47,318 nt of DNA from Candidatus Poribacteria bacterium (GCA_003635195.1 PYIY01000091.1:1-47318), one strand, 5' to 3'; shown: positions 15,665 to 23,656, counted from the first letter of the stretch. Translations and numbers: made by a program. Notes: generated by a model from the sequence alone, not told the origin.

Positions 15665-16668
15665 AACAATATGATATTCTCACAATCGGACGGAGTTCTT
15701 TAGATCTCTACGCCAATGACATCGGTGCCGCATTTCCAGACATTAAAAGCTTTGGCGCCTTCGTCGGCGGGTGTCCAACTAACATCAGCGTCGGTATTCA
15801 GCGACTTGGGCTTCAGGCTGTGCTATTGACAGCTATCGGCGAGGATCCGGTTGGGGAGTTCCTGCTCAAGTTTTTGAAGAATGAAGGCGTTGAAACCGAG
15901 TTTATTCCGCACAAACCCGGCCACCGCACGAGTGCCGTGGTGCTTGGGATCGAACCGCCTGATCGGTTTCCCCTGATTTACTACCGTGATAACTGTGCGG
16001 ATATTGAACTCACTATTGACGATGTTCTCGCTGCGCCAATCGCTGAAAGTCGGGCAGTGTTGATATCCGGTACTGGCTTGAGCAAAGAACCGAGTCGGAG
16101 TGCAACGCTTTATGCTGCAGAGAAGGCACAATCCGTTGGGAACCCCGTCTTTTTGGACCTCGATTTTCGGGCAGATCAGTGGCATGATCCGAGAGCATTC
16201 GGCGTTGTTGTCCGATCTGCGTTACGTTATATTGATATTGCTATCGGCACAGAGGAGGAGATCAAAGCGGCCACACTTACTGACCTTTCGCAACTCACAA
16301 TTGAGCACTCCCAAATTTCCAACCCTACTATTGAAGGCGATATGGCGGTTGCGATTCAAACGCTTTTGGATGCCGGTCCAGATGCGCTAATAGTCAAACG
16401 GGGTGTTGAAGGCGCGGATGTCCATCTAATGAGTGGTGAAGTCATTCACGCAGCACCATTTCCTGTTGAGGTTTACAATACGCTCGGTGCTGGAGATGCT
16501 TTCGCGAGCGGTTTCATTTACGGGAACCTTAGCGGCTGGAGTTGGGAGAAGTCTGCACGGCTTGGCAATGCAACTGGCGCGATTGTCGTAACACGGCACG
16601 GGTGCGCGAACTTTATGCCAACAATGCCTGAAGTTGATGAATTTGTCGCAGAACGCGGCGGATGGTAA
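15661..16668 (+). CDS. iolC: 5-dehydro-2-deoxygluconokinase
   Basis: A 335-aa PfkB (ribokinase-fold) kinase. It phosphorylates 5-dehydro-2-deoxy-D-gluconate in myo-inositol breakdown. The sequence shows the N-terminal 'DILTIGRSSLDLYAND', 'FGAFVGGCPTNISVGIQRLG' and the catalytic 'NTLGAGDAFASGF', as in IolC proteins; length is normal. It overlaps the HpcH aldolase by four bases and is followed after 100 bases by iolD, the enzyme two steps earlier in the pathway. The IolC call is supported by both motifs and neighbours. Confidence 0.9.
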   Translation: MKQYDILTIGRSSLDLYANDIGAAFPDIKSFGAFVGGCPTNISVGIQRLGLQAVLLTAIGEDPVGEFLLKFLKNEGVETEFIPHKPGHRTSAVVLGIEPPDRFPLIYYRDNCADIELTIDDVLAAPIAESRAVLISGTGLSKEPSRSATLYAAEKAQSVGNPVFLDLDFRADQWHDPRAFGVVVRSALRYIDIAIGTEEEIKAATLTDLSQLTIEHSQISNPTIEGDMAVAIQTLLDAGPDALIVKRGVEGADVHLMSGEVIHAAPFPVEVYNTLGAGDAFASGFIYGNLSGWSWEKSARLGNATGAIVVTRHGCANFMPTMPEVDEFVAERGGW

Positions 16669-16745
16669 CATGTCTTGGCTCAGTCACTGTACCGCGGCTA
16701 TGCACCACTTTAGCAAAGGAGTGTTCTCAGAAAACCCTCCTCAAC

Positions 16746-16768
16746 GAACCGCAAGGAAAATTGAAAAT
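16746..16768 (+). promoter_or_regulatory. Repeated leader with ribosome binding site before iolD
   Basis: The bases 'gaaccgcaaggaaaatt' at 16746-16762 are identical to those at 6484-6500. AAGGA lies ten bases before ATG 16769 and fixes that start. Upstream bases show weaker similarity between the two loci. Confidence 0.5.
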
Positions 16769-18634
16769 ATGGAAACACGAAAACTTACGATGGGACAAGC
16801 CATCGTTCAATTTCTTCAACAACAATACGTTGAAAGAGACGGGAACGAAAACCAGTTCTTCGCTGGAATGTTCGGTATCTTCGGTCATGGCAATGTTGCC
16901 GGAATTGGGCAAGCGTTGCACCAGTACACTGATACCTTTCGTTTCTATCAGACCCGGAATGAACAGTCAATGGTGCATACCGCTGCTGCGTTTGCCAAAA
17001 TGAGCAACCGTTTGCGGACTTTTGCTTGCACAACCTCTATCGGACCGGGCGCGACGAACATGATTACAGGTGCCGCAGGCGCGACCATTAACCGATTACC
17101 TGTGTTCTTGTTACCGGGTGACATCTTTTCAACCCGTTTAGTCGCGCCAGTTTTACAGCAATTGGAGTCCCCGAGTTCACAAGATTATTCGGTGAATGAT
17201 TGTTTCAAACCGATTTCACGCTATTGGGATCGCATTAACCGCCCAGAACAGATCATCACAGCATTGCCAGAGGCGATGCGGGTGCTGACATCTCAAGCGG
17301 AAACAGGTACCGTAACTTTAGCACTCCCTCAAGATGTTCAAGCCGAGGCGTTCGAGTATCCCTCAGAGCTCTTTGAGAAACGGGTCTATACTATATCGCG
17401 TCCTCGAGCGGACGCAGGTTTGTTGAATCAAGCAACGGCATGGATCCGCGAGAGTGAACGCCCCTTAATTATCGCCGGTGGCGGCGTTATCTATAGTGAG
17501 GCGACAATACAACTCGCGCAATTTGTGGAGCAGACAGGTATCCCTGTCGGGGAAACCTTTGCTGGCAAAGGGTCGCTACCGTATAATCATCCACAGAATC
17601 TCGGCGCAATAGGCGCGACCGGTACACCGGGCGCAAACATCACCGCACGAGAGGCAGACTTAGTTATCGCTGTCGGTACGCGGTTAAGTGATTTTACGAC
17701 TGCTTCCAAAACGGCTTTCCAGAATCCTAATGTTCGTTTTATCAATATTAATGTCGCTGAATTTGATGCCTATAAACATGCTGCGCTACCGCTCGTTGCA
17801 GACGCACGTGTCACACTTGCGGAACTCGCTACCGCTGTAGGAGACTATCACGTTGATGCGGACTACAGCACGCAAATTGAGAAATATCGTGCCGAGTGGG
17901 AGGAGGAGGTAGATCGACTTTACCATCTCGGACACGGTCCATTACCCAGCCAAAGTGAAGTGATTGGCGTGGTTAATGAGTTCTCACGCCCTGAAGATGT
18001 TATGGTTTGCGCCGCGGGTAGTATGCCGGGTGACCTGCACAAATTGTGGCGAACCCGCGATCCAAAACAGTACCATTTGGAATACGGCTATTCGTGTATG
18101 GGATATGAAATCGCTGGTGGATTGGGCATCAAAATGGCAGATCCGAGTCGTGATGTTTATGTTATGGTAGGTGATGGTTCATACCTGATGTTAGCACAGG
18201 AAATTATCACATCTATTCAGGAAGACTATAAATTAATTATTGTGCTTGTGAATAACGAGGGACATAGTAGCATCGGTGGGTTATCTCGTGCAACAGGGGC
18301 ACAGGGATTTGCGACCCGTTTCCGCTACCGTGAAGAAGAAACCGGCGAACTTTCCGGTGATTTTTTGCCAGTGGATCTTGCGGCGAATGCCGCGAGTCTC
18401 GGTGCCAAGGTGATTGAAGCGACAACCTTGCAAAGTCTAAAAGCTGCCTTACATGAAGCACGCGAAGCAGCGCACACGACTGTCGTGAAGATTGATGTAG
18501 ATTACTACGAGCAGGTCCCACGCTATGAATCTTGGTGGGATGTGCCTATCGCCGAGGTCTCCGAAGTCGATACAGCACAGGAGGCCTACAAAGAATACGA
18601 ATTGGATAAGCAGAAGGAACGTTATTTCCTGTAG
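16769..18634 (+). CDS. iolD: 3D-(3,5/4)-trihydroxycyclohexane-1,2-dione hydrolase
   Basis: A 621-aa thiamine-diphosphate enzyme that opens the ring of the inositol-derived dione to 5-deoxy-glucuronate. It has an N-terminal pyrimidine-binding domain ('AGMFGIFGHGNVAGIGQAL' and 'TSIGPGATNMITGAAGATIN'), a middle domain with 'ADLVIAVGTRLSDFTT', and a C-terminal domain with the TPP/Mg motif 'VMVGDGSYLML...VNNEGHSS'. I chose ATG 16769, behind AAGGA and matching the family N-terminus 'METRKLTMGQAIVQFL'; the frame extends upstream to 16634 without support. Together with iolC and the HpcH aldolase it makes a partial inositol catabolic operon; iolG, iolE and iolB are not in the window. Confidence 0.93.
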   Translation: METRKLTMGQAIVQFLQQQYVERDGNENQFFAGMFGIFGHGNVAGIGQALHQYTDTFRFYQTRNEQSMVHTAAAFAKMSNRLRTFACTTSIGPGATNMITGAAGATINRLPVFLLPGDIFSTRLVAPVLQQLESPSSQDYSVNDCFKPISRYWDRINRPEQIITALPEAMRVLTSQAETGTVTLALPQDVQAEAFEYPSELFEKRVYTISRPRADAGLLNQATAWIRESERPLIIAGGGVIYSEATIQLAQFVEQTGIPVGETFAGKGSLPYNHPQNLGAIGATGTPGANITAREADLVIAVGTRLSDFTTASKTAFQNPNVRFININVAEFDAYKHAALPLVADARVTLAELATAVGDYHVDADYSTQIEKYRAEWEEEVDRLYHLGHGPLPSQSEVIGVVNEFSRPEDVMVCAAGSMPGDLHKLWRTRDPKQYHLEYGYSCMGYEIAGGLGIKMADPSRDVYVMVGDGSYLMLAQEIITSIQEDYKLIIVLVNNEGHSSIGGLSRATGAQGFATRFRYREEETGELSGDFLPVDLAANAASLGAKVIEATTLQSLKAALHEAREAAHTTVVKIDVDYYEQVPRYESWWDVPIAEVSEVDTAQEAYKEYELDKQKERYFL

Positions 18635-18640
18635 CCAATT

Positions 18641-18786
18641 TATAGTGAAACCTAAAGATAAAGAGACGCTTTCACCGCACCGGTAGGTTCGGAATGTAAT
18701 ACAAGGAATGGATTTCGTCTATTCCCAGACTAAATCCCCTAACCGAACCGATATAGAGTGTCCTATTAATTCTAAACTTTACTATA
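18641..18786 (-). repeat. MITE, family 1, copy 2
   Basis: A 146-bp copy of the element at 5120-5222 in the opposite orientation. It is bounded by TATAGTGAAACC and GGTTTA-like arms ending ACTATA, with GGACACT/AGACGCT at the inner ends of the arms. Its centre carries a 70-bp hairpin module (18681-18750) that recurs at 43186-43254. The element sits just after the iolD stop. Confidence 0.72.
18681..18750 (+). repeat. 70-bp two-stem hairpin module, copy 1
   Basis: Outer stem GGTTCGG/CCGAACC and inner stem GGATTT-C-GTCT with AGAC-T-AAATCC around 'attccc'. It is nearly identical to 43186-43254, differing by one substitution and one base of length. It lies inside the MITE at 18641-18786, which shows nesting or core exchange. 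Confidence 0.7.
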
Positions 18787-18810
18787 GTTGCTCTGGAACG
18801 AAAGGAAATT

Positions 18811-19050
18811 ATGAAGGCTTCAGAACTTTTAGCGAAAGCCAAGTCGGGGGAAGCGATCCCTTGCAGCGGATGTGAGGGGAAAATCCCAGCAGCCGACATT
18901 TTAAGTTTCGTATTTAAATTGGGGAAACTCGCGCCGCGGATGGAAAATGCAAACGTTGGCGATATAACCTGTGTCCAATGCCAAGAGGCGGACCCAGATA
19001 TCAAAATCACGCCGCGTGGACCCGATGTTAAATTCGTCCGTGGTGACTAA
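18811..19050 (+). CDS. Small protein with two CxxC motifs
   Basis: A 79-aa protein with a clear ribosome binding site (AAAGGA before ATG 18811). It holds 'PCSGCEGKIPAADIL' and 'TCVQCQEADPDIKI'. Two CxxC pairs about 35 residues apart could bind one zinc ion or an iron-sulfur centre. No membrane segment. I do not recognise the family. It is followed after a strong hairpin by the rRNA methyltransferase gene. Confidence 0.65.
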   Translation: MKASELLAKAKSGEAIPCSGCEGKIPAADILSFVFKLGKLAPRMENANVGDITCVQCQEADPDIKITPRGPDVKFVRGD

Positions 19051-19056
19051 CTTCAA

Positions 19057-19079
19057 GGGACGGATGCCCTATCCGTCCC
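19057..19079. repeat. Perfect 9-bp hairpin between two genes
   Basis: GGGACGGAT-gccct-ATCCGTCCC lies between the small Cys protein and the rRNA methyltransferase start. There is no T-tract, so termination is doubtful. It could be an mRNA processing or attenuating hairpin, or a short palindromic repeat; it ends nine bases before the next start codon. Confidence 0.5.
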
Positions 19080-19088
19080 TACTCAACT

Positions 19089-19829
19089 ATGCCTGAATAC
19101 GTCGTTGGCAGAAATCCAGTCATAGAACGCCTACAGCGTGAATCTCAAGATATAGAAAAAATCTGTATCGCTGAAGGGAACACACACTCGCGCATCCATC
19201 AAATTATCACAATGGCGGAACGGACAGGTATCCCCATAAAACACTGTACACGCCGCGAATTAGATAGGCTTGAACCCTCCGTGCCACATCAAGGTGTTAT
19301 TGCTTTTGTTAGAACGCCACATTATAGTGATCTGTCATCAATACTCGCGAAGGTGCAACACGGTGCGCGCGATGCGCTGTTGATTATGTTGGACGGGGTT
19401 CAGGATCCGAGGAATCTTGGAGCGATTCTCCGAACTGCCGATGCTGCGAAGGCCGACGCTGTGATCATTCCAAAGAACCGTGCTGTCGGTATCACAGCCG
19501 CTGTTCACAAAGCATCAGCAGGCGCATCTGCTTATATCCCTATTGTCAGAGTAACGAACCTCGCGCGCACCGTGGACACACTTAAAAAAGCAGGCATCTG
19601 GGTCGCAGGTGCTACTGGAGATGCGCCGTTCCTATACACCGAGGCAGATTTCAGCGTCCCGTTATGTCTCGTGTTAGGCAGCGAAGGCGAAGGCATCCGA
19701 CGGCTCGTCAAAGAGAAATGTGACTATCTCGTGCATCTACCGATGTTAGGAAACATTGAATCACTCAACGTCTCAGTTGCAGCCGGCATCCTGCTATATG
19801 AGGTGCTTCGGCAACGTGGTGCAAAGTAA
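19089..19829 (+). CDS. rlmB: 23S rRNA (guanosine-2'-O-)-methyltransferase RlmB-like, SpoU family
   Basis: A 246-aa SPOUT (TrmH/SpoU) methyltransferase that methylates a ribose 2'-O in rRNA using SAM. It has an N-terminal substrate-binding domain ('YVVGRNPVIERL', 'PHQGVIAFV') and a knotted catalytic domain with motif 1 'LDGVQDPRNLGAILRTADA', motif 2 'LVLGSEGEGIRRLV' and motif 3 'LPMLGNIESLNVSVAAGIL'. Start is ATG 19089, with no strong ribosome binding site. It converges with radC, leaving a four-base gap. The RlmB position is inferred from overall similarity; a tRNA target cannot be excluded. Confidence 0.88.
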   Translation: MPEYVVGRNPVIERLQRESQDIEKICIAEGNTHSRIHQIITMAERTGIPIKHCTRRELDRLEPSVPHQGVIAFVRTPHYSDLSSILAKVQHGARDALLIMLDGVQDPRNLGAILRTADAAKADAVIIPKNRAVGITAAVHKASAGASAYIPIVRVTNLARTVDTLKKAGIWVAGATGDAPFLYTEADFSVPLCLVLGSEGEGIRRLVKEKCDYLVHLPMLGNIESLNVSVAAGILLYEVLRQRGAK

Positions 19830-19833
19830 CCCT

Positions 19834-20580
19834 TCAAATAAATCCCTCTTCCTTTAGACTCACAAAAATTCCGTCCCCGATGACGATGTGATCTAATACC
19901 TTAATCCCGATTTGGTTGCCAGCCTCAATCAATTGTTTTGTTGCCCGAATGTCTTCCTGACTCGGTTGGGGGTCACCAGACGGATGATTATGAACGAGGA
20001 CGATTGAATTTGCGGATTCCTCAATTGCGAATCGAAAAATTTCGCGTGGATGAAAAACGCTGGCGTTGAGTGTGCCTTCAAAGACGGTTGTTTCGGATAA
20101 CAATTTTTTCCCCCAAGTCAAATCGTCGTCAAGATCCCCGGCAACGCCTTTGGTTGTCACACCGCCTTTGGTATCAAGACATAAGACGCAGACAATTTCC
20201 TTTTGTAAGTAGCGCATTTTGGACATCATCAGGTCTGCAACATCGCTGGGTGAGGTAATTTTATCCCGATCTGCATGGAAACGTGCCAGTCGCTTTCCGA
20301 GTTCAAGTGCTGCGACAATCTGTGCTGCCTTCGCTTCGCCGACGCCTTTGATCTTTTCAAATTGCTTAGATTTGTAATCAGCCATCCGTTTGAGATCGCC
20401 TTCAAGTGCTATAAGGATCTGTTCACCGAGTTGAACGGCACTTGTTCCTTGGAAGCCGCTCTTGAGAATAATAGCTAATAGTTCTGAGTCTTTCAGAATC
20501 TCCGGTCCGTGTTTGTGAAGCCTTTCACGCGGGCGTTCGCTTTCGGGCAGGTCCTTAATTCGCGTAGCGCGGTACGTCAT
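19834..20580 (-). CDS. radC: RadC family JAB-domain protein
   Basis: A 248-aa protein with an N-terminal helix-hairpin-helix part ('FEKIKGVGEAKAAQIVAALE') and a C-terminal JAB/MPN domain with the zinc motif 'HNHPSGDPQPSQED'. RadC was named as a DNA-repair protein, but its real role is unsettled; related proteins occur with mobile elements. I chose ATG 20580, nine bases after AAGGA, over ATG 20589, which abuts that sequence. It lies convergent to rlmB and divergent from the restriction-modification remnant. Confidence 0.9.
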   Translation of the reverse strand: MTYRATRIKDLPESERPRERLHKHGPEILKDSELLAIILKSGFQGTSAVQLGEQILIALEGDLKRMADYKSKQFEKIKGVGEAKAAQIVAALELGKRLARFHADRDKITSPSDVADLMMSKMRYLQKEIVCVLCLDTKGGVTTKGVAGDLDDDLTWGKKLLSETTVFEGTLNASVFHPREIFRFAIEESANSIVLVHNHPSGDPQPSQEDIRATKQLIEAGNQIGIKVLDHIVIGDGIFVSLKEEGFI

Positions 20581-20730
20581 ACATTGCATTCCTTTTCAGT
20601 CTAATGGAGAATTTAGCAGAAATTATAGCGATTTTTCGGAATTAAGACAAGCGAAATCTGATAGTCAGGCAGAGCTATTCTTTGAAAGAAAACTTTTAGG
20701 GAATTGAAGCACAGACTGAAAAAATTTTCT

Positions 20731-20759
20731 TTGACGACTTCTCCAATTCATGCTAAAAT
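20731..20759 (+). promoter_or_regulatory. Promoter of the restriction-modification remnant
   Basis: TTGACG (20731-20736), a 17-base spacer and TAAAAT (20754-20759), 30 bases before ATG 20790. Confidence 0.6.
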
Positions 20760-20789
20760 CCAATCCAAAAAACACAATAGAGAAAACCT

Positions 20790-21365
20790 ATGACACAATC
20801 CGACATCATCCAAACCATCCTTAAAGACAGCAATTACCACCTTGATCTATTCCACATATCCGAAATTCAGAACTTACGTCAAAGGATAGAAGGTAAAAAG
20901 ACACCCATCACCTACTGCCCTATTCGCGGGAAAGCAGTCCAACTCAAACCTGAAGAGCTTATCCGTCAACTGTATGTGGAACGCCTCCTGAACCGGTATC
21001 ATTACCCCCGAGAACGTGTGCGGTTTGAACACCTTGTCAACTTCGGTAGGGAAAAGAAACGCGCTGACATCGTTATCCTTGACAAGGACAGAGCCGATAC
21101 ACCTTATATTATCGTTGAAGTCAAAAAGCCGAAACTCCAAGATGGCAAGGCACAACTCCGCTCCTACTGCAACGCCACTGGTGCGCCCATTGCTGTGTGG
21201 ACAAACGGACAACAGATTTCGCACTACCATCGGAGAGATCCAAACTACTTTGAAGATATTACCGATATTCCTAACGCTGATCAGACTTTGGCGGATATCC
21301 TCAGCGAACGTTTTACCCTTAACACTCCCCTGTCAAATCCGCATGCTTTCGCTTGTGGGATGTAG
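20790..21365 (+). pseudogene. 5' fragment of a type I R-M methyltransferase with HsdR-like N-terminal domain
   Basis: The 191-codon frame starts normally (ATG 20790 behind its promoter) and encodes a PD-(D/E)XK-like HSDR_N domain: 'VNFGREKKRADIVILDKD' and 'IIVEVKKPKLQDGKAQL', with the nuclease-type Glu-x-Lys of 'VEVKKP'. In intact proteins this domain is fused to an N6-adenine methyltransferase. Here the family sequence stops at 'LADILSERFTL' and the last residues are coded by the left end of a tnpB element. The methyltransferase core does not reappear, and only its C-terminus is found after the element (22753-23166). Confidence 0.8.
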
Positions 21366-21397
21366 ACGGGCATTGGGTTTGTTTCAAGAAAATAAAC

Positions 21398-21426
21398 TTG
21401 ACAATCATCAGAAAATGTTGTATGAT
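21398..21426 (+). promoter_or_regulatory. Promoter of the second tnpB
   Basis: TTGACA (21398-21403), a 17-base spacer and TATGAT (21421-21426). Transcription would begin near 21433, right at the start of the structured leader. Confidence 0.7.
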
Positions 21427-21430
21427 TATA

Positions 21431-21512
21431 GTATCAGGTTGGCAGACAAGTCAAGCGTTACTTCTCGGTAACGTGTCTGCCTCTCACTTGACTGGAGATA
21501 AAAGCCTGATAC
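21431..21512 (+). ncRNA. Pseudoknotted RNA leader of tnpB
   Basis: Four perfectly complementary strand pairs fill an 82-base leader: GTATCAGG/CCTGATAC (21431-21438 with 21505-21512), GGCAGACA/TGTCTGCC (21441-21448 with 21474-21481), CGTTAC/GTAACG (21456-21461 with 21468-21473, loop TTCTCG), and AGTCAAG/CTTGACT (21449-21455 with 21487-21493). The last pair crosses the second and so makes a pseudoknot. The strand order equals that of P1, P2 and P3 in HDV-like ribozymes, but no P4 is present. Function unknown. Confidence 0.55.
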
Positions 21513-21522
21513 CTGATAATCC

Positions 21523-22635
21523 ATGAAAACATACAAATACGAATTGTATCACCAGAAGAACATAATCAAAATCGGTAATCTGATTGACGACTTGCACCAA
21601 GTGCATGTGCATTTGATAAGATTACAACGCCGCTATTATTCCATGTTTGGTAAATATATTCCGTTGAAACGTATGCTGAAACATATTACGCAGTTGAAGC
21701 GGACAACAAAACCGCATTGGAATCAGTTGCCCAGTCAAATGATCCAAGACGTTGCCATTCGTATTGATCACGGCTACCAAGCCTTCTTTGATAACATAGA
21801 AGACCGAAAAAACGGGGTAACACAACGAAAGGTCGGCAGACCTAAAATCAAACCGAATCACAAGTATAAGTCTATCACATTCACACAGGCAGGTTACAAA
21901 ATAGAAGATAGCCGCCTAACGATCAATTGTCTTGATACCACATTCACCTTTTGGAAGCATCGAAAGTGGACAGGTAAAGTCAAAACTGTCACAATCAAAC
22001 GTGATAATGTAGGTGATTATTATATTTACTTCACTTGCGAAGATCCGAAACCTGTCCAGAAACTCCCTTTGACCAGTAATGAGGCAGGGGTAGATTTCGG
22101 TTCAAAAACATTTCTAACGCTTTCAGACGGTATCAAGATATTGTCCCCACACTTCTATAAACAGTGTCTCAACGAAATTCGGTCAGCAAACAAAGCACTT
22201 TCACGCAAACAATATCTGTCTAAGGGTTGGTTTCGTGCTAAACGACACCTCGCAAGTGTTCATAAGAAAATAGCAGATAAAAGACGTGATTGGTTCTTCA
22301 AGTTAGCACTCCGTTTGGTTCGCAGATACGATAACATTGCTATTGAGACCCTAAACCTTGAGGCTATGAAAAAACTTTGGGGACGCAAAATCTCTGATAT
22401 AGCCTTCGGTGAATTTTCGCTCATTCTAAAGTGGACATGTGCAAAATACGGTAAAACATTATTGAAAGCAGGTCGCTGGCAACCTACAACTAAACCTTGT
22501 TCCAGTTGTGGTTTTCATAATAAAGACCTAACACTCAACGATAGATATTGGACGTGTCCAAGTTGCAAAGCAGAACACGACAGAGACGTGAACGCTGCGA
22601 TAAACATTTTGCGGGTTGGGGTACCCTGGACCTAA
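21523..22635 (+). CDS. tnpB: RNA-guided endonuclease TnpB family protein
   Basis: A 370-aa TnpB with an intact RuvC set: Asp in 'EAGVDFGSKTFLTLS' (RuvC-I), Glu in 'NIAIETLNLEAM' (RuvC-II) and Asp in 'HDRDVNAAINIL' (RuvC-III), plus a zinc finger 'CSSCGF' and 'CPSCKA'. It is only distantly related to the tnpB at 1664. ATG 21523 is the first start after an in-frame stop. There is no Shine-Dalgarno sequence at the normal distance; a GGAG lies about 25 bases upstream, inside the structured leader. Translation may therefore depend on the leader. Confidence 0.92.
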   Translation: MKTYKYELYHQKNIIKIGNLIDDLHQVHVHLIRLQRRYYSMFGKYIPLKRMLKHITQLKRTTKPHWNQLPSQMIQDVAIRIDHGYQAFFDNIEDRKNGVTQRKVGRPKIKPNHKYKSITFTQAGYKIEDSRLTINCLDTTFTFWKHRKWTGKVKTVTIKRDNVGDYYIYFTCEDPKPVQKLPLTSNEAGVDFGSKTFLTLSDGIKILSPHFYKQCLNEIRSANKALSRKQYLSKGWFRAKRHLASVHKKIADKRRDWFFKLALRLVRRYDNIAIETLNLEAMKKLWGRKISDIAFGEFSLILKWTCAKYGKTLLKAGRWQPTTKPCSSCGFHNKDLTLNDRYWTCPSCKAEHDRDVNAAINILRVGVPWT

Positions 22636-22757
22636 ACCAGATAAATCCGTTCTGATACGGAATAAGAACCCGCTGGTGGAGACGACGTTAGACGGTGGAC
22701 TCTTTGAGAAAACCGCTGTTGTCTACGAAACCGAAGCCCCTACCTTTAGGTAGTGGG
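22605..22757 (+). ncRNA. Candidate omega RNA of the second tnpB element
   Basis: From the 3' end of tnpB to the right palindrome the sequence holds several hairpins: TCCGT-tctgat-ACGGA (near 22650), a longer CCGC/GGTGG-type stem, and the terminal palindrome at 22738-22757. This is where TnpB guide RNAs lie in the family. The guide would start after about 22757 and match the methyltransferase remnant. Confidence 0.45.
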
Positions 22758-23166
22758 TGGTATCACCAACACCTCTGATAAATACGTCCGTGAATTTATC
22801 TCCGAACGCGCCCGTATCTTGGCTATCGTCAGCTTGCACGGTAACACCTTCAAACCGCATACTGGTACGAAAACGAGCGTTCTGTTCGTGCAAAAGTGGA
22901 ACGATGATCCAAGCGCGGGCCCCCTCTGTCGAAAAACCGATAACTATTCCGTCTTTTTAGCAGTGAGTGAAAAAGGCGGTAAGAATAATTCTGGGGATTA
23001 TATTTTTCTTGAAAATAGCGATGGGCAGCACAAACTGGACAAAAACGGGCACCTGATGGTCGAGCATGATTTACACAACCACAACGAGGAGCTCCCTGAT
23101 GGGATTGCGGAAGCCTTTATTGAGTGGGCAAAGCGTGAAAATTTGTCATTTTGGGAGGTAACATAA
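22753..23166 (+). pseudogene. 3' fragment of the N6-adenine methyltransferase (HsdM-like) gene
   Basis: The frame opens at a GTG within the element's right end, so the start is accidental. From about residue 5 it reads as the end of an HsdM methyltransferase: 'NTSDKYVREFISERARILAI', 'HTGTKTSVLFVQKW', ending 'EWAKRENLSFWEVT'. The SAM motif and the NPPF/Y catalytic motif expected upstream are absent from both fragments. About 300 residues of core appear deleted, not merely interrupted. No methylation activity can be expected. Confidence 0.8.
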
Positions 23167-23183
23167 GCTCAATTAGCAGTACG

Positions 23184-23510
23184 TTAACACGATCTCACGA
23201 AAGCAAGGATGATGCCCAGAACGGCGATCCCAGCAGTCATTGTCCATTGGAGCGTCTTGATCCCCATTTCAATGCGGTCAAGGCGTTGCCCTTGGGACCT
23301 AACTTCGTCACGGAGCGTGTTGACATCCGCCTTGTCGGCTTTTTGGTCTAACTTTTCGATAACGGACTTGAGATCTGCCTTAACCTCTTTAACATCTGTC
23401 TTGTCGGCTTTTTCGTTTATGACATGATCCACGCGGCCTTCAAGCCGCTCCAATCGGATGCCTACATCTTTGAGTGTCTGTAACAATAATTCGTTAAAAT
23501 TATTTGACAT
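23184..23510 (-). CDS. Small coiled-coil protein with C-terminal membrane anchor
   Basis: A 108-aa protein on the strand opposite to the restriction-modification genes, starting at ATG 23510 behind a strong AGGAGGAG. Residues about 10-80 form a heptad-rich coiled coil ('RLERLEGRVDHVINEKADKT', 'KLDQKADKADVNTLRDEV'), followed by one membrane helix ('MTAGIAVLGIILAFV'). This resembles XhlA- or DUF1640-like tail-anchored coiled coils. It lies between the broken hsdM and the hsdS gene, so it is an insertion relative to a normal operon. Role unknown. Confidence 0.75.
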   Translation of the reverse strand: MSNNFNELLLQTLKDVGIRLERLEGRVDHVINEKADKTDVKEVKADLKSVIEKLDQKADKADVNTLRDEVRSQGQRLDRIEMGIKTLQWTMTAGIAVLGIILAFVRSC

Positions 23511-23578
23511 CGGAAACTCCTCCTGTATTGTAGGATAACAGAAATTTGTGGTGGATGTCAAGCAATTATGAATTGTCA

Positions 23579-23616
23579 GAATCAGGATTTACAAAATTCA
23601 AGGATTTTCAGGATTG
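23579..23616. repeat. 'ATCAGGATTT' dispersed-repeat fragment
   Basis: Three degenerate units of the form 'atcaggattt', 'caaggatttt' and 'caggattg' in a row. Such runs are common intergenic repeats in several bacterial phyla. It sits just upstream of the hsdS-like gene. Confidence 0.45.
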
Positions 23617-23656
23617 GATGAAAAGCCGTTGAAAAATGAGAGGGTAAAGCGCAATA

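Larger units (their letters stand above)
21336..22760 (+). mobile_element. IS200/IS605-family element, tnpB only, inside an hsdM-like gene
   Basis: The left palindrome is at about 21338-21360 (TCCGCATGC-TTTC-GCTTGTGGGA) and the right one at about 22738-22757 (CCC-TACC-TTTA-GGTA-GTGGG). A single tnpB lies inside, with its own promoter and a structured leader. It is flanked by the two ends of an N6-methyltransferase gene whose middle is missing. Exact ends are uncertain. No Y1 transposase gene is present. Confidence 0.78.

Noticed and set aside
21431..21512. Calling the tnpB leader an HDV-like self-cleaving ribozyme
   Set aside because: The strand order fits, but P4 and a clear catalytic C in a J4/2 segment are missing; only a pseudoknot is claimed.
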